Assembly: GCF_030369675.1 (NCBI RefSeq)
Contig: NZ_CP128477.1
Coordinates: 2,701,001 to 2,765,000 of the forward strand
Direction: 5' to 3'
Source: Peteryoungia algae
GTDB lineage: Bacteria > Pseudomonadota > Alphaproteobacteria > Rhizobiales > Rhizobiaceae
Length of the DNA: 64,000 bases
Shown: positions 17,157 to 25,117 of the stretch, piece by piece
How positions within the stretch are numbered: position 1 is the stretch's first letter
Layout: each line of letters opens with the position of its first letter
The notes under the pieces: model-generated
Seen by the model: the letters and a program-made list of their open reading frames with translations, nothing else
Told to the model about the DNA's origin: nothing
Database searches by the model: none
Position numbers and translations under genes: made by a program

Positions 17157-17188
17157 CCGACATGTCCGCTGAAACGGGGTGCACTCCA

Positions 17189-17193
17189 CACAT
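17189..17193. repeat. Right target-site duplication of the IS3-family element
   Basis: CACAT directly after the right inverted repeat, matching 15865-15869; the next bases (CCGTTTGCGG) resume the sequence seen in the undisturbed second module. Confidence 0.85.
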
Positions 17194-17395
17194 CCGTTTG
17201 CGGATGATATGGAAGCAATTTTTCAGCATAACCAGAGATAGGGCTCTCATACCTTATAAGTCAAGCACTGCCCGCTCGCCTATCAAGCGAGGGGCTAGCT
17301 TGCTGCTGTAAGTGCTTCTCTCTGGCGACGGGATTCCGAAGGTCCTCAAGTATGGATACGACTTGCTATCAATACCGATCAGGCCTAGGTATCAA

Positions 17396-17483
17396 GGGCC
17401 GGTCAAGACCTCCCAGTCGCCGGTGTCCCCTAGCGGCGCGTTAGCCGCGACTTAGCCACGGCCTATGCCGTGGCGATTTTTTT
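17396..17483 (+). ncRNA. Candidate small RNA (copy 1)
   Basis: A non-coding stretch that is clearly homologous to 21425-21504: GGGCC, AAGACCTCCCAGT, a GCGGC...GCCGC stem and then a strong intrinsic terminator. A promoter-like TTGCTA-N17-TAGGTA (17363-17391) would start transcription near 17398, giving about 85 nt. The exposed CCTCCCAG resembles anti-Shine-Dalgarno motifs used by trans-acting sRNAs. I cannot assign a family. An attenuated leader is less likely because the next gene is on the opposite strand. Confidence 0.6.
17455..17483 (+). terminator. Intrinsic terminator of candidate sRNA 1
   Basis: GCCACGGC, loop CTAT, GCCGTGGC, then GA and seven T. Perfect 8-bp stem with T-run. Confidence 0.85.
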
Positions 17484-17585
17484 CCAGTAGCCTCATCGTC
17501 GCCAGCTCGGACCTTTGAGAGGAGTTCCGGCTTTGTAACAGGCCATGAAAAGTCCTGAAGCCCCAGAATGAGAAGACGAACCGAA

Positions 17586-18815
17586 TTAGAATTCTGTTCG
17601 AACCATGCTGCGGGCCAATGCAGCGATCAGGTCGGTTCTGGTGACGATACCGATGAGTTTTCCATATTCCAGAATGGGCACGGCATCGACGTCTGTGTCG
17701 CCCATCAAGGGTAACAACGCTCCAAGTGGCGTTGCTGCAATGGCGCGAGGTACGGTGACGCTCATGATATCGAGTGCCAGGACAGGCTTGCTTCTTTCCG
17801 GGTCAATCAGCCGGCGTAAAGCAGGCATGAAGCCTCGATCGAGTCGAAGCGCATCGTCTCTTGCTCGACTGATGAGATGCATCTGGAAGATGATGCCTAG
17901 AAACCGCTGCTTATCGTCGACAACGGGAAGCGATGTAAAACGATGACGCCGGAAGAGATCCGCGACTGTGCCCAAATCTGTGTTCGCCTCCACAGTGATC
18001 AGGTTCGAGGACATGATGGCGCCCGCAGTTGTAGTGCCGGACTGGTGTGCCGCTGCCAGGAGTTCCGCTGCACCGATAAGGCGTGCCAAATCTTCAACGC
18101 CGAGGTTGAATGACTGTCGATATTGTTGAAGGATGTCGCTCAGCTCAGCCTCGGAAAGCCCTAGCCGTTCAACGGCGATCCGATCAGTGGTGCCATGCCT
18201 GTTTTGCTGGTCGAATTGACGAAGTGGGTAGCGGCGCCCTGTCACTCTGGCATAGGCGATCGCGATAAATACAAGGCTTACCGTACCCGTCGCAATTGGT
18301 GCAAGTGCGAACCAGAAACCAAGATGCTGAACAGCTTCCGGACTCATGGCCACCGTCATCGCGACTGCTCCTGCCGGCGGATGCACCGCTCGCAGCGTGA
18401 ATGTCGCGACAATCGCAAGGGCGATAGCGAGGGCGATCCGCAATATTGGCTCGGGAACGAACAGCGAGATTGCGACGCCGACGAGCGCAGCAACCGTGTT
18501 GCCGACAACTGCGGACCACGGCTGAGCAAGCGGACTATTTGGAACTGCAAACATGAGAACCGCACTCGCGCCTAGCGGTGCGACGAGGTAGAGGCCATAG
18601 TCAAGATCAACGCCGGGAGACAACACGAAAAAGCCGGTCAGCCAAAGCCCTATGAAAGCACCAAGGCCCGCGCGCACGGCTTCCATTGGAGCAGTGCCAG
18701 CGACTGCTGGTCCTAATGAACGTAAGAACTGCAATTGAATGTTCCCGATCGACTGAAAGCGCAAACTTTCAGCAAACGATGAAAATTTCAACCGTATTAG
18801 CACTCCGCCGCTCAT
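17586..18815 (-). CDS. HPP family membrane protein with two CBS domains
   Basis: The 409-residue protein has an N-terminal HPP domain with four membrane helices (about residues 45-205), including the namesake VHPPAGAVAMTVAM, and a C-terminal tandem CBS pair (IMSSNLITVEANTDLGTVADLF and DIMSVTVPRAIAATPLGALL). CBS pairs bind adenosyl ligands and act as energy sensors. HPP proteins have been linked to nitrite transport in cyanobacteria and plants, which would fit the denitrification genes nearby, but that is inference. Complete and normal in length. Confidence 0.85.
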   Translation of the reverse strand: MSGGVLIRLKFSSFAESLRFQSIGNIQLQFLRSLGPAVAGTAPMEAVRAGLGAFIGLWLTGFFVLSPGVDLDYGLYLVAPLGASAVLMFAVPNSPLAQPWSAVVGNTVAALVGVAISLFVPEPILRIALAIALAIVATFTLRAVHPPAGAVAMTVAMSPEAVQHLGFWFALAPIATGTVSLVFIAIAYARVTGRRYPLRQFDQQNRHGTTDRIAVERLGLSEAELSDILQQYRQSFNLGVEDLARLIGAAELLAAAHQSGTTTAGAIMSSNLITVEANTDLGTVADLFRRHRFTSLPVVDDKQRFLGIIFQMHLISRARDDALRLDRGFMPALRRLIDPERSKPVLALDIMSVTVPRAIAATPLGALLPLMGDTDVDAVPILEYGKLIGIVTRTDLIAALARSMVRTEF

Positions 18816-18859
18816 CTCCTCCGAATTGGAGACTTATTAGTTCAGAAGGAAATTCGCAG

Positions 18860-19615
18860 CAAAAGAAGGGCTAGCGCGTGACTAGATGCCATGGCCGATT
18901 TCATGTTCACCAAATGCCTAACTGGCAGAATACAAAGGTTTCCTCGCCGCACAGTAGTAGCGATGACCGCGAGCTCGTTAGGTTTGCACACAGGAGCGTC
19001 ACGACCCGCAATAGCCAGCTGCGGATTGGAAATCATGTTCAATAAGGCTCTATAGTCAGTTCGCACTAACGGATAACGGCAGCCGACATCGCCTTCGACC
19101 GAAGTCGAGACAAAGTTGTCGATCATATCCCGGACCGGGGTTGGATTGGGATTAACATGCCGCAAGATTAACCAACTATCCTGGGTGCTGGCAGTGATCT
19201 TTGCAACTCCATCGGTCGGGACCGTGGCACTGTGGTCAGCCCATCCCTGTGCGGTGCCGATCCTAGCGGCTGTTGCGCAGAACGTCATCTTATCAAAGCG
19301 CTCACAAGCTATTAGCGCCAGCCAGCTCCCGGTCAACCCATCGATCGAAAGCCCGGGAATATGTGCCCGCCCGAAGTGCAGTGCATCCATCAGCACCAAG
19401 ACATCGCCGCCAGATAGTCCGTCATATAGGGTGCAGACGGCGTGCCAAAGCGCCATGGCGAGGCTGGTCGTACCGCAGTATATGCAGGTGAAGCTCCAAC
19501 CCAACAATGTGCGCGTCCCACATTGTCAGATTGGCGCCAAGGGAATTGCAAAACACGAGCCCGGGGGGCAGCACGACCGTCCATGACGGAAAGAAGTCGC
19601 CGTAACGGAACAAGG
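18860..19615 (-). pseudogene. Decayed 3-oxoadipate enol-lactonase-like alpha/beta hydrolase
   Basis: Two minus-strand frames together cover an enol-lactonase. The N-terminal part (FCNSLGANLTMWDAHIVGL...ILRYDQPRHG) lies in the 19422-19613 frame, and the rest (VLVLMDALHFGRAHIPGLS, ATAARIGTAQGW, down to RHLVNMKSA) in the 18842-19507 frame, with a shift near 19450. The nucleophile elbow reads GLSIDG rather than the usual GLSLGG, and many positions are drifted. No aromatic-degradation neighbours are present. I judge it a relic, not an expressed gene. Confidence 0.75.
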
Positions 19616-19938
19616 ATCAAACAACAGCGTCGGGACGGGAGGCAGCTCTTGGAATAGAGCTTGGTACGAGCGCTTCGCTTTCGTCTAGCAGCGACGATGG
19701 CGTTGGTTACTTCCACGCCACCATACTGCCCTCGCCTGCTCTGGACCGGATCAGACGGAGTGTGTTTACACTCGCACCGAATCCGGTCCTGGAACCGCAT
19801 TCTGTCGCAGGCAACGATGACCTTCGTCCGCACCGTATAGCTAGAAACAGTGATTTCTCAAAGGGAATGAATGCTTGTTTGAGTTCGGATGCGCGCCTCG
19901 ATCTCAGCGCGGATCCGGGAAAAGATCACGGCTAGACG
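19616..19938. other. Intergenic stretch without a recognised gene
   Basis: Open frames here have no family resemblance. A GGATTCGGTGC-like segment near 19780 and GC-rich inverted bits are present but nothing I can name. It separates the pseudogene from the second GreA/Rnk-like module. Confidence 0.4.
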
Positions 19939-20478
19939 TCAGGCTGCTGATGGTCCCGGATCATCGAATCCGCCGGCCACAACGGAACTCATGCAGCGAT
20001 GCCTATCAAGTCCGCCAGATATGACGCGCAGCATCGGTTTTCGCCCAGCCGTAGGCTCTTCTTGACCTAGCGCCTCTCGTTCACGCCGCGACGCTTCTGG
20101 CTGATACTCCACCTTCTCGAGCACAATCTTCTCCGTGACGCCATTCATATTGACCAATGACATCGCCTGGCCTTCGCGCAGTCCGAGAAGCGCCAGACCA
20201 CGAAGCGTCGTGATGGGTAGGAACATGCCCACCGGACCATGTGTCTGGCCGGTCGAGATCACACGCGTGTCACTCTCCCCAGCTGCAACGCGGAAGCGTA
20301 CCCGGCTATTGATGCTTGCAATGTCACCTGGCAGGTCTTCTCGGAAAACGACGAGCGCCTTCTCCATCTTGTTTCGTATCAGCGGCATCAGCAGGCCAGT
20401 CTGGTCATGGTGGCGATCTCGCAAGACCTCTAGGATAGTGAAATCCTTGGTCGTCAGGATAATGTTATCGTTCGACAT
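19939..20478 (-). CDS. GreA/Rnk-like C-terminal domain protein (copy 2, intact)
   Basis: A 179-residue protein. The first 60 residues (MSNDNIILTTKDFTILEVLR...MEKALVVFREDL) form a helical part, followed by a GreA/GreB-type C-terminal domain (NSRVRFRVAAGESDTRV, VGMFLPITTLRGLALLGLREGQ) and a basic/acidic tail ending GGFDDPGPSAA. This fold binds RNA polymerase in Rnk and Gre factors. It is the intact counterpart of the frameshifted 14601-15138 copy. It lies downstream of the rnk-like gene on the same strand with a conserved hairpin between them, so the two are likely co-transcribed and co-regulated. Confidence 0.82.
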   Translation of the reverse strand: MSNDNIILTTKDFTILEVLRDRHHDQTGLLMPLIRNKMEKALVVFREDLPGDIASINSRVRFRVAAGESDTRVISTGQTHGPVGMFLPITTLRGLALLGLREGQAMSLVNMNGVTEKIVLEKVEYQPEASRREREALGQEEPTAGRKPMLRVISGGLDRHRCMSSVVAGGFDDPGPSAA

Positions 20479-20534
20479 TTCGCAGTTCTCCGTCGCTCAC
20501 CTTTGAGCGAATACATCGACAAGAATGGGAGATC

Positions 20535-20559
20535 CCCCTGCGCACATTCCGCGCAGGGG
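20535..20559. other. Conserved hairpin between the two GreA/Rnk-like genes (copy 2)
   Basis: CCCCTGCGC, loop ACATTCC, GCGCAGGGG: the same 9-bp stem as at 15200-15224 with a different loop sequence, indicating that pairing rather than sequence of the loop is kept. Confidence 0.55.
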
Positions 20560-20618
20560 TGACTATCCTGCGATTAGGCAGCCTCCATTGATGAAGAGAC
20601 GACAAAGCGTGCGAGTCA

Positions 20619-21038
20619 TCATGCCACCTTGCTTGCTGCAAGATTTTCTACGTGCTCGACATGAAGACGATGCACACGGCCGTCGCGTGCGACCCAGTCG
20701 ATGGACTGGCCGGCAGAGAGACCAATGAGCGCAGCGCCAATTGGTGTGAGGATGGAAATCCTGCCAGCGGCAATATCGGCTTCTCCGGGAAACGCGAGTA
20801 TCACCGTGCGATCCTCGCCAAGATCACTTGTAAAGCGAACAGTCGAGCCCATCCGCACGGCATTAGAGGCGATCTTGTAATTTTGCACGACGCGAGCACG
20901 GTCGAGTTCGAACAGGAGCTCCTCAGAGACCTCTGGGTTGCGCAAAGCATGAGCCTCCGCGAGCCGCGAAAGCCTCTCATGGTCTGTTTTAGTCAGGACG
21001 ATCGCAGGCTTGCGATGACGCTTCGTGTCGGTAGCCAT
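20619..21038 (-). CDS. Rnk-like nucleoside diphosphate kinase regulator (copy 2)
   Basis: A 139-residue protein beginning MATDTKRHRKPAIVLTKTDH, with the Rnk N-terminal coiled region and a GreA/GreB C-terminal domain (MGSTVRFTSDLGEDRTVI, ISILTPIGAALIGLSAGQ). It is the counterpart of 15281-15694. I use the ATG at 21038 rather than the in-frame start at 21059, because copy 1 starts at the equivalent place. Upstream on its own strand lie two small stem-loops (21196-21227) that in copy 1 are split by an IS. Confidence 0.86.
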   Translation of the reverse strand: MATDTKRHRKPAIVLTKTDHERLSRLAEAHALRNPEVSEELLFELDRARVVQNYKIASNAVRMGSTVRFTSDLGEDRTVILAFPGEADIAAGRISILTPIGAALIGLSAGQSIDWVARDGRVHRLHVEHVENLAASKVA

Positions 21039-21195
21039 AGTCTCGTTTCCTACAAGCAAGCGCAGTTGCGCGTTCGCCGCGCCGCTGTCGTTTTAATATT
21101 GATGGATTGTCGCTTTGACGACGCTTGTTCCCGCCATGCGGGAAAGAACCGATGCCCCTCGACCAAGTCGCGACGCAACCGGGCCGGGGGTTACC

Positions 21196-21227
21196 TGCCT
21201 GCGATCAGGCACATCCGTGTGCGGATG
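21196..21227. other. Paired stem-loops upstream of rnk-like copy 2 (empty IS site)
   Basis: TGCCT-GCGATC-AGGCA followed directly by CATCCG-TGTG-CGGATG. In copy 1 the first (15851-15866) and second (17190-17205) stem-loops are separated by the IS3 element. Conservation of both stems with different loop bases suggests a structured RNA or protein-binding site. Confidence 0.5.
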
Positions 21228-21424
21228 ATATGGTTGCGTTCAGTCAGCATGTCCCCAAGATGGGCGCAACGGATTGCGAAGTCAAGCAACGCAATCAGTT
21301 CGCCTCGAAAGCAGATAAATGGTCGCTATCCGCTGGATCGAGCCAAGCAGCAGGTGGCGCGGCATCCTTCTAGTTCGATTGCTGAGGTTGCTATTTGTGA
21401 CCCATACATATAGCCTCACATAAT

Positions 21425-21504
21425 GGGCCAAGACTTCCCAGTTGAAGGCATCCCCGCGGCGCGTCAGTCGCTTCCTAGCCACGGCATCTGCCGTGGCATT
21501 TTTT
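21425..21504 (+). ncRNA. Candidate small RNA (copy 2)
   Basis: Homologous to 17396-17483: GGGCCAAGACTTCCCAGTT, a GCGGC...GTCGC stem, then the terminator. TTGTGA-N18-CATAAT (21395-21424) is a plausible promoter with start near 21431, giving about 75 nt. The loop motif CTTCCCAG differs by one base from CCTCCCAG of copy 1, so the two may have overlapping but distinct targets. Confidence 0.6.
21478..21504 (+). terminator. Intrinsic terminator of candidate sRNA 2
   Basis: GCCACGGC, loop ATCT, GCCGTGGC, A and six T. Same stem as copy 1 with another loop. Confidence 0.85.
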
Positions 21505-21866
21505 ATTCGGGATTTCTTACACCATATCTCGAAATCCGGCTTTGAGCTTCACCAGGAAGCGGCTTCAGCGCTCATTCTTCACGCGTTTCACGCGCGCACC
21601 CCTGGGCAAGTTGCCTCGCACCTGTTGCTTGAATTTGGTGCTGGTCGAGACTGCAAAGTGCATCACCCGGATCCCGTGAATCAAACAGAAGGTTCCATCG
21701 CGGGTGCTGACCACATGAAGTCCGCGAATCTCGCGCCCATTGCGTAGATATAATGGCACCTGGACCTCGCGAACCGCCGGGTTACGAGCCTAGCACATGA
21801 CGGAAGGCCAACGGTATTATCCGATGCTTTTCTGCATGCCGATTATGGGCTCCCAAAAGCCGCAGT
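21505..21866. other. Intergenic stretch between candidate sRNA 2 and the SorC-type regulator
   Basis: About 360 bp. A 64-codon minus-strand frame (21565-21759) has no ribosome site or family resemblance and is not called. No repeat or strong terminator seen. Confidence 0.4.
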
Positions 21867-21908
21867 TGACTTTTGTCAGCGGTAATGAATTATGTCAGGA
21901 CCACCTGA
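21867..21908. promoter_or_regulatory. Candidate autoregulatory operators of the SorC-type regulator
   Basis: Two inverted repeats lie just before the regulator start: TGAC-TTTT-GTCA (21867-21878) and TCAGG-ACCA-CCTGA (21895-21908). Both contain the TGTCA/TGACA half-site that is also seen three times in the divergent transporter/mtnK promoter at 28817-28840. Confidence 0.45.
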
Positions 21909-21920
21909 CGAGTACATCAT

Positions 21921-22901
21921 ATGTCGATCCGCGCCACCGACCAAATCATTCACAAGGCCGCCTGGCTTTACTACACACATGGGCTTCGTCAGGACGAAGT
22001 GGCGCAAAGGCTCGAGATCTCCAGAGCTTCGGTCGCCATGTATCTTCGCAAAGCGCGAGAGATGGGCATCGTCACAATAACCACCTCCTCGGAGCTGTTT
22101 TCCGATGACGTTCTGGCACGCGAACTTGAGGACGCAACCGGGCTGACGACCGTCTGGATTGTGCCGGAAGACCGGCAAGCCATGGATCCGGCCGCCGAAA
22201 TGCCCGTCGTTGCCGCCTCCGTATTTCTCGAACTGATAAACAAGGGTGAGCGGGTTGGCGTCGCCTGGGGCCGCACTGTCTACCACATCGCCGACGTCAT
22301 GCCCTTTGCTGACCTGCGCGGTGTAACTGTTGTCCAGCTCTGCGGCAACTTGGGAGCCCCCTACTCCTATCGCCCAGACCAATGCACGACGGAAATTGCC
22401 CGACGACTTAACGCGGAAGGCATCAATTTCTACGCGCCGCTGGTGCTCTCCTCGGAACGACTGGCCGACGAGTTACGCGGCGAGCCTGTCATCCAGGAGC
22501 AGCTTGCCGCTATTTCCGACTGCCAGTTGGCGCTCTATTCCGTCGGCGGCATCGAGGCTGACAGCCACCTCGTCAAATGCGGCGCCCTCTCGGCGCAAGG
22601 CATGCACGAAATGGGTGAACTGGGGGCAGCAGGCGTCATTGCCGGACAGCTCATCGATCAGGACGGCCGCTGGATGGATTGCGCCCACAATCGGCGCTGC
22701 ATCTCTGCAGATCTTGATTCCATCCGGGCGATCAGGAAGCGAATGCTCGTCGTCCAGGAAGACAACAAGCTCGAACCGTTGATAGCGGCATTGAAGGGTG
22801 GCTTTGCCTCGCATCTTGTCGTCACCACCTCGATGGCGCGAAGGGTTTTGCAACACTGGAGCCACGAAGGGCTCGGCAAGGTGGGTTCGGGCAAGGCTTG
22901 A
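21921..22901 (+). CDS. SorC/DeoR-family sugar-binding transcriptional regulator
   Basis: A 326-residue protein: an N-terminal HTH (residues 10-50, TDQIIHKAAWLYYTHGLRQDEVAQRLEIS...) and a sugar-phosphate-binding domain of the SorC type (GVAWGRTVYHIADV, VQLCGNLG, SVGGIEADS). Regulators of this family sense a phosphorylated pathway sugar. It lies directly before the aldolase/dehydrogenase gene and close to the transporter and mtn-type genes, so a 5-substituted ribulose or ribose phosphate is the likely ligand (inference). The ATG at 21921 follows a candidate operator. Confidence 0.88.
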   Translation: MSIRATDQIIHKAAWLYYTHGLRQDEVAQRLEISRASVAMYLRKAREMGIVTITTSSELFSDDVLARELEDATGLTTVWIVPEDRQAMDPAAEMPVVAASVFLELINKGERVGVAWGRTVYHIADVMPFADLRGVTVVQLCGNLGAPYSYRPDQCTTEIARRLNAEGINFYAPLVLSSERLADELRGEPVIQEQLAAISDCQLALYSVGGIEADSHLVKCGALSAQGMHEMGELGAAGVIAGQLIDQDGRWMDCAHNRRCISADLDSIRAIRKRMLVVQEDNKLEPLIAALKGGFASHLVVTTSMARRVLQHWSHEGLGKVGSGKA

Positions 22902-22962
22902 ACTTCTAAAGCTTTGGTCCACCGATGCCGGTCGGACCGGTATATCGGGGAGGTCGAATATC

Positions 22963-25017
22963 ATGGAGAATCTCTGGCGCGACGACGAGGCCGAACGGTT
23001 CGTTGCAAGCTATTCCACGAAGGGCGTCAATCGCGACCTGGCGCTACGCACCTACACGACACGTCTTCTTGGGGGGGAGCCGCGGCTTGTCCTGCACGGC
23101 GGCGGCAACACGTCCGTCAAGACCGAGGTGACCGATCTCGTTGGCGATACCCATGCCGTCCTCTGCGTCAAAGGCAGTGGCTGGGACATGGGCAGTATCG
23201 AACCGGCGGGCTTGCCGGCCGTAAAGCTCGCTTCGCTCCTGAAGAGCCGCAAGCTGGCGACACTCTCAGACGAGAACATGGTGACGCTTCTACGCGCCAA
23301 CCTGATTGACCCGAGTGCCCCCAATCCATCCGTGGAGGCACTTCTGCACGCCTTTCTCCCCCACAAGTTCATCGACCACACCCATTCGACGGCGATCCTT
23401 GCCATCGCCAACCAAGCAGAGAGCCGGGAAATGAGCCGTGATCTCTTCGGCAGCAAGATGGGTTTCGTGCCCTACATCATGCCGGGTTTTGCGCTTGCAA
23501 AGGCAGCGGCGGAGGTGTTCGACCAGGACCCCACAGTCGAGGGACTGATCCTCGACAAACACGGGATTTTCACGTTCGGCGACACGGCCCAAGAAGCCTA
23601 TGACCGGATGATCTACCACGTCACTGTGGCGGAGGATCACGTCAAGAAAAACGGTCGCAATCCCTTTACGCCGGCCAGGCTCCCGGACGAACTCGCAAGT
23701 GTGGACGAGATCGCCCCGCTCCTGCGCGGTGCCGTCGCCGTCTCCAGGGGCGAAGGCCGCTACGACCGCATGGTCAATGTGTTCCGCGCTTCGCCGCAGA
23801 TCCTTGACTTCGTCAATACAGCCGAAGTCGTCGATATGGCCGCCAGAGGCGTGTCTACGCCAGACCTATCGATCCGCATCAAGACGGGCCCGATGGTGCT
23901 GCCGGCACCGTCAAGCGACGGCGTCGCCGGATATCGCGCTCTCATCGACGAACGCGTTGCTGCCTTTGCCGCTGACTACACCGAATACTTCCGCAGCAAC
24001 GACGCCCGCGACGACGTCGCGCGCGTCATGCTCGATCCCATGCCACGCCTGACGCTGGTGCCAGGCCTTGGCATGTTCGGCCATGGCCGAACCTTCAAGG
24101 ATGCAACAATCGCGGCGGATGTCGGCGAGATGTGGATCGAGGCGGCACGTGATGCAGAAGCCCTGGGGCGCTTCGAGCCTGTGAGCCGGCCCGATCTTTT
24201 TGATCTCGAATACTGGTCGCTGGAACAGGCAAAGCTCGCTGGCGCCAAGCCAAAACCATTTACCGGCCAGGTTGCCGTGGTCACCGGTGGAGCCGGTGCC
24301 ATCGGTGCAGCCATCGTCAAGGCATTTGCAGCCGAAGGCGCGCATGTCGTGGCGCTCGATCTCGACGGTGAAAAGGCGGCGGCGACAGCCAGGTCCGCTG
24401 GAAACAGCTCGATTGGCATCGCTTGCGACATCACCGACCCTGTCTCAGTGCGCGCGGCCTTCGACAAGACGGTCGCCACCTTCGGGGGCGCCGACATTGT
24501 CGTATCGAATGCCGGTGCGGCCTGGGAAAGTGCGATCGCCACCATGGACGATGCACTGCTGCGCCGGAGCTTTGAGCTGAACTTCTTCGCCCACCAGACC
24601 GTGGCGCAGAATACGGTGCGTATCATGACGGCGCAGCAGACAGGGGGTGTGCTTCTGTTCAACGCCTCCAAGCAGGCGGTCAATCCGGGCGCCAAATTTG
24701 GCGCATATGGCCTGCCGAAGGCAGCCACCCTGTTCCTGTCGCGCCAATACGCGCTGGAGCATGGAGCGGACAACATCCGGGTAAACGCCGTGAATGCGGA
24801 TCGCATCCGCTCTGGTCTGCTCAACGACGAGATGATCGCCAACCGCGCTGCCGCCCGAGGCCTTTCCGTCAAGGAATATATGGGCGGCAACCTGCTTGGG
24901 CTCGAAGTGACCGCCGAGGATGTGGCGCGTGCATTCGTACACCACGCACTGGCCGAACGCACCACGGCCGATGTGACCACTGTCGACGGCGGCAACATCG
25001 CAGCGGCCATGCGATGA
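22963..25017 (+). CDS. Bifunctional class II aldolase / short-chain dehydrogenase (rhamnulose-1-phosphate aldolase-SDR type)
   Basis: A 684-residue fusion. Residues about 1-400 are a class II (zinc) aldolase with HGGGNTSVK, a zinc-ligand FIDHTHSTAIL region and LDKHGIFTFG. Residues about 430-684 are an SDR with TGGAGAIGAAIV, NAGAAWES and a catalytic YGLPK. Such fusions are known for L-rhamnulose-1-phosphate, giving DHAP and lactaldehyde that the SDR converts. Here there is no rhamnose kinase or isomerase; instead MtnK and MtnA are near, so cleavage of 5-methylthioribulose-1-P or 5-deoxyribulose-1-P is a better guess. The start at 22963 has GGGGAGG upstream. Confidence 0.88.
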   Translation: MENLWRDDEAERFVASYSTKGVNRDLALRTYTTRLLGGEPRLVLHGGGNTSVKTEVTDLVGDTHAVLCVKGSGWDMGSIEPAGLPAVKLASLLKSRKLATLSDENMVTLLRANLIDPSAPNPSVEALLHAFLPHKFIDHTHSTAILAIANQAESREMSRDLFGSKMGFVPYIMPGFALAKAAAEVFDQDPTVEGLILDKHGIFTFGDTAQEAYDRMIYHVTVAEDHVKKNGRNPFTPARLPDELASVDEIAPLLRGAVAVSRGEGRYDRMVNVFRASPQILDFVNTAEVVDMAARGVSTPDLSIRIKTGPMVLPAPSSDGVAGYRALIDERVAAFAADYTEYFRSNDARDDVARVMLDPMPRLTLVPGLGMFGHGRTFKDATIAADVGEMWIEAARDAEALGRFEPVSRPDLFDLEYWSLEQAKLAGAKPKPFTGQVAVVTGGAGAIGAAIVKAFAAEGAHVVALDLDGEKAAATARSAGNSSIGIACDITDPVSVRAAFDKTVATFGGADIVVSNAGAAWESAIATMDDALLRRSFELNFFAHQTVAQNTVRIMTAQQTGGVLLFNASKQAVNPGAKFGAYGLPKAATLFLSRQYALEHGADNIRVNAVNADRIRSGLLNDEMIANRAAARGLSVKEYMGGNLLGLEVTAEDVARAFVHHALAERTTADVTTVDGGNIAAAMR

Positions 25018-25070
25018 TCTTCCGAACGGATCGGGCACCTGCCCGATTTGCTTCACCACCTAAAACAAAA

Positions 25071-25093
25071 GGGGCGGTCCGGCGAACCGCCCC
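25071..25093. terminator. Bidirectional terminator between the aldolase and transporter genes
   Basis: GGGGCGGT, 7-base loop, ACCGCCCC, flanked by AAAACAAAA on the left and TTCTTC on the right, between convergent genes. Confidence 0.8.
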
Positions 25094-25117
25094 TTCTTCA
25101 TTGCTATGGACGACAAT

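Larger units (their letters stand above)
15870..17188 (+). mobile_element. IS3-family insertion sequence (IS2-like subgroup), 1319 bp
   Basis: The ends are imperfect inverted repeats: TGAACTGCCCCCCATTTCG at the left and, read inward from the right, TGGAGTGCACCCCGTTTCAG. It carries two overlapping-phase frames (orfA, orfB) and is flanked by a CACAT direct repeat. Comparison with the second Rnk module shows exactly where it inserted: between the small stem-loops upstream of the rnk-like gene. Both frames look intact, so the copy may still be active. Confidence 0.92.

Noticed and set aside
21565..21759. 64-codon minus-strand frame before the regulator
   Set aside because: No ribosome site, no resemblance; isolated.
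23976..25010. 344-codon minus-strand frame opposite the aldolase-SDR gene
   Set aside because: Serine/alanine/arginine-rich antisense shadow of a well-supported gene.
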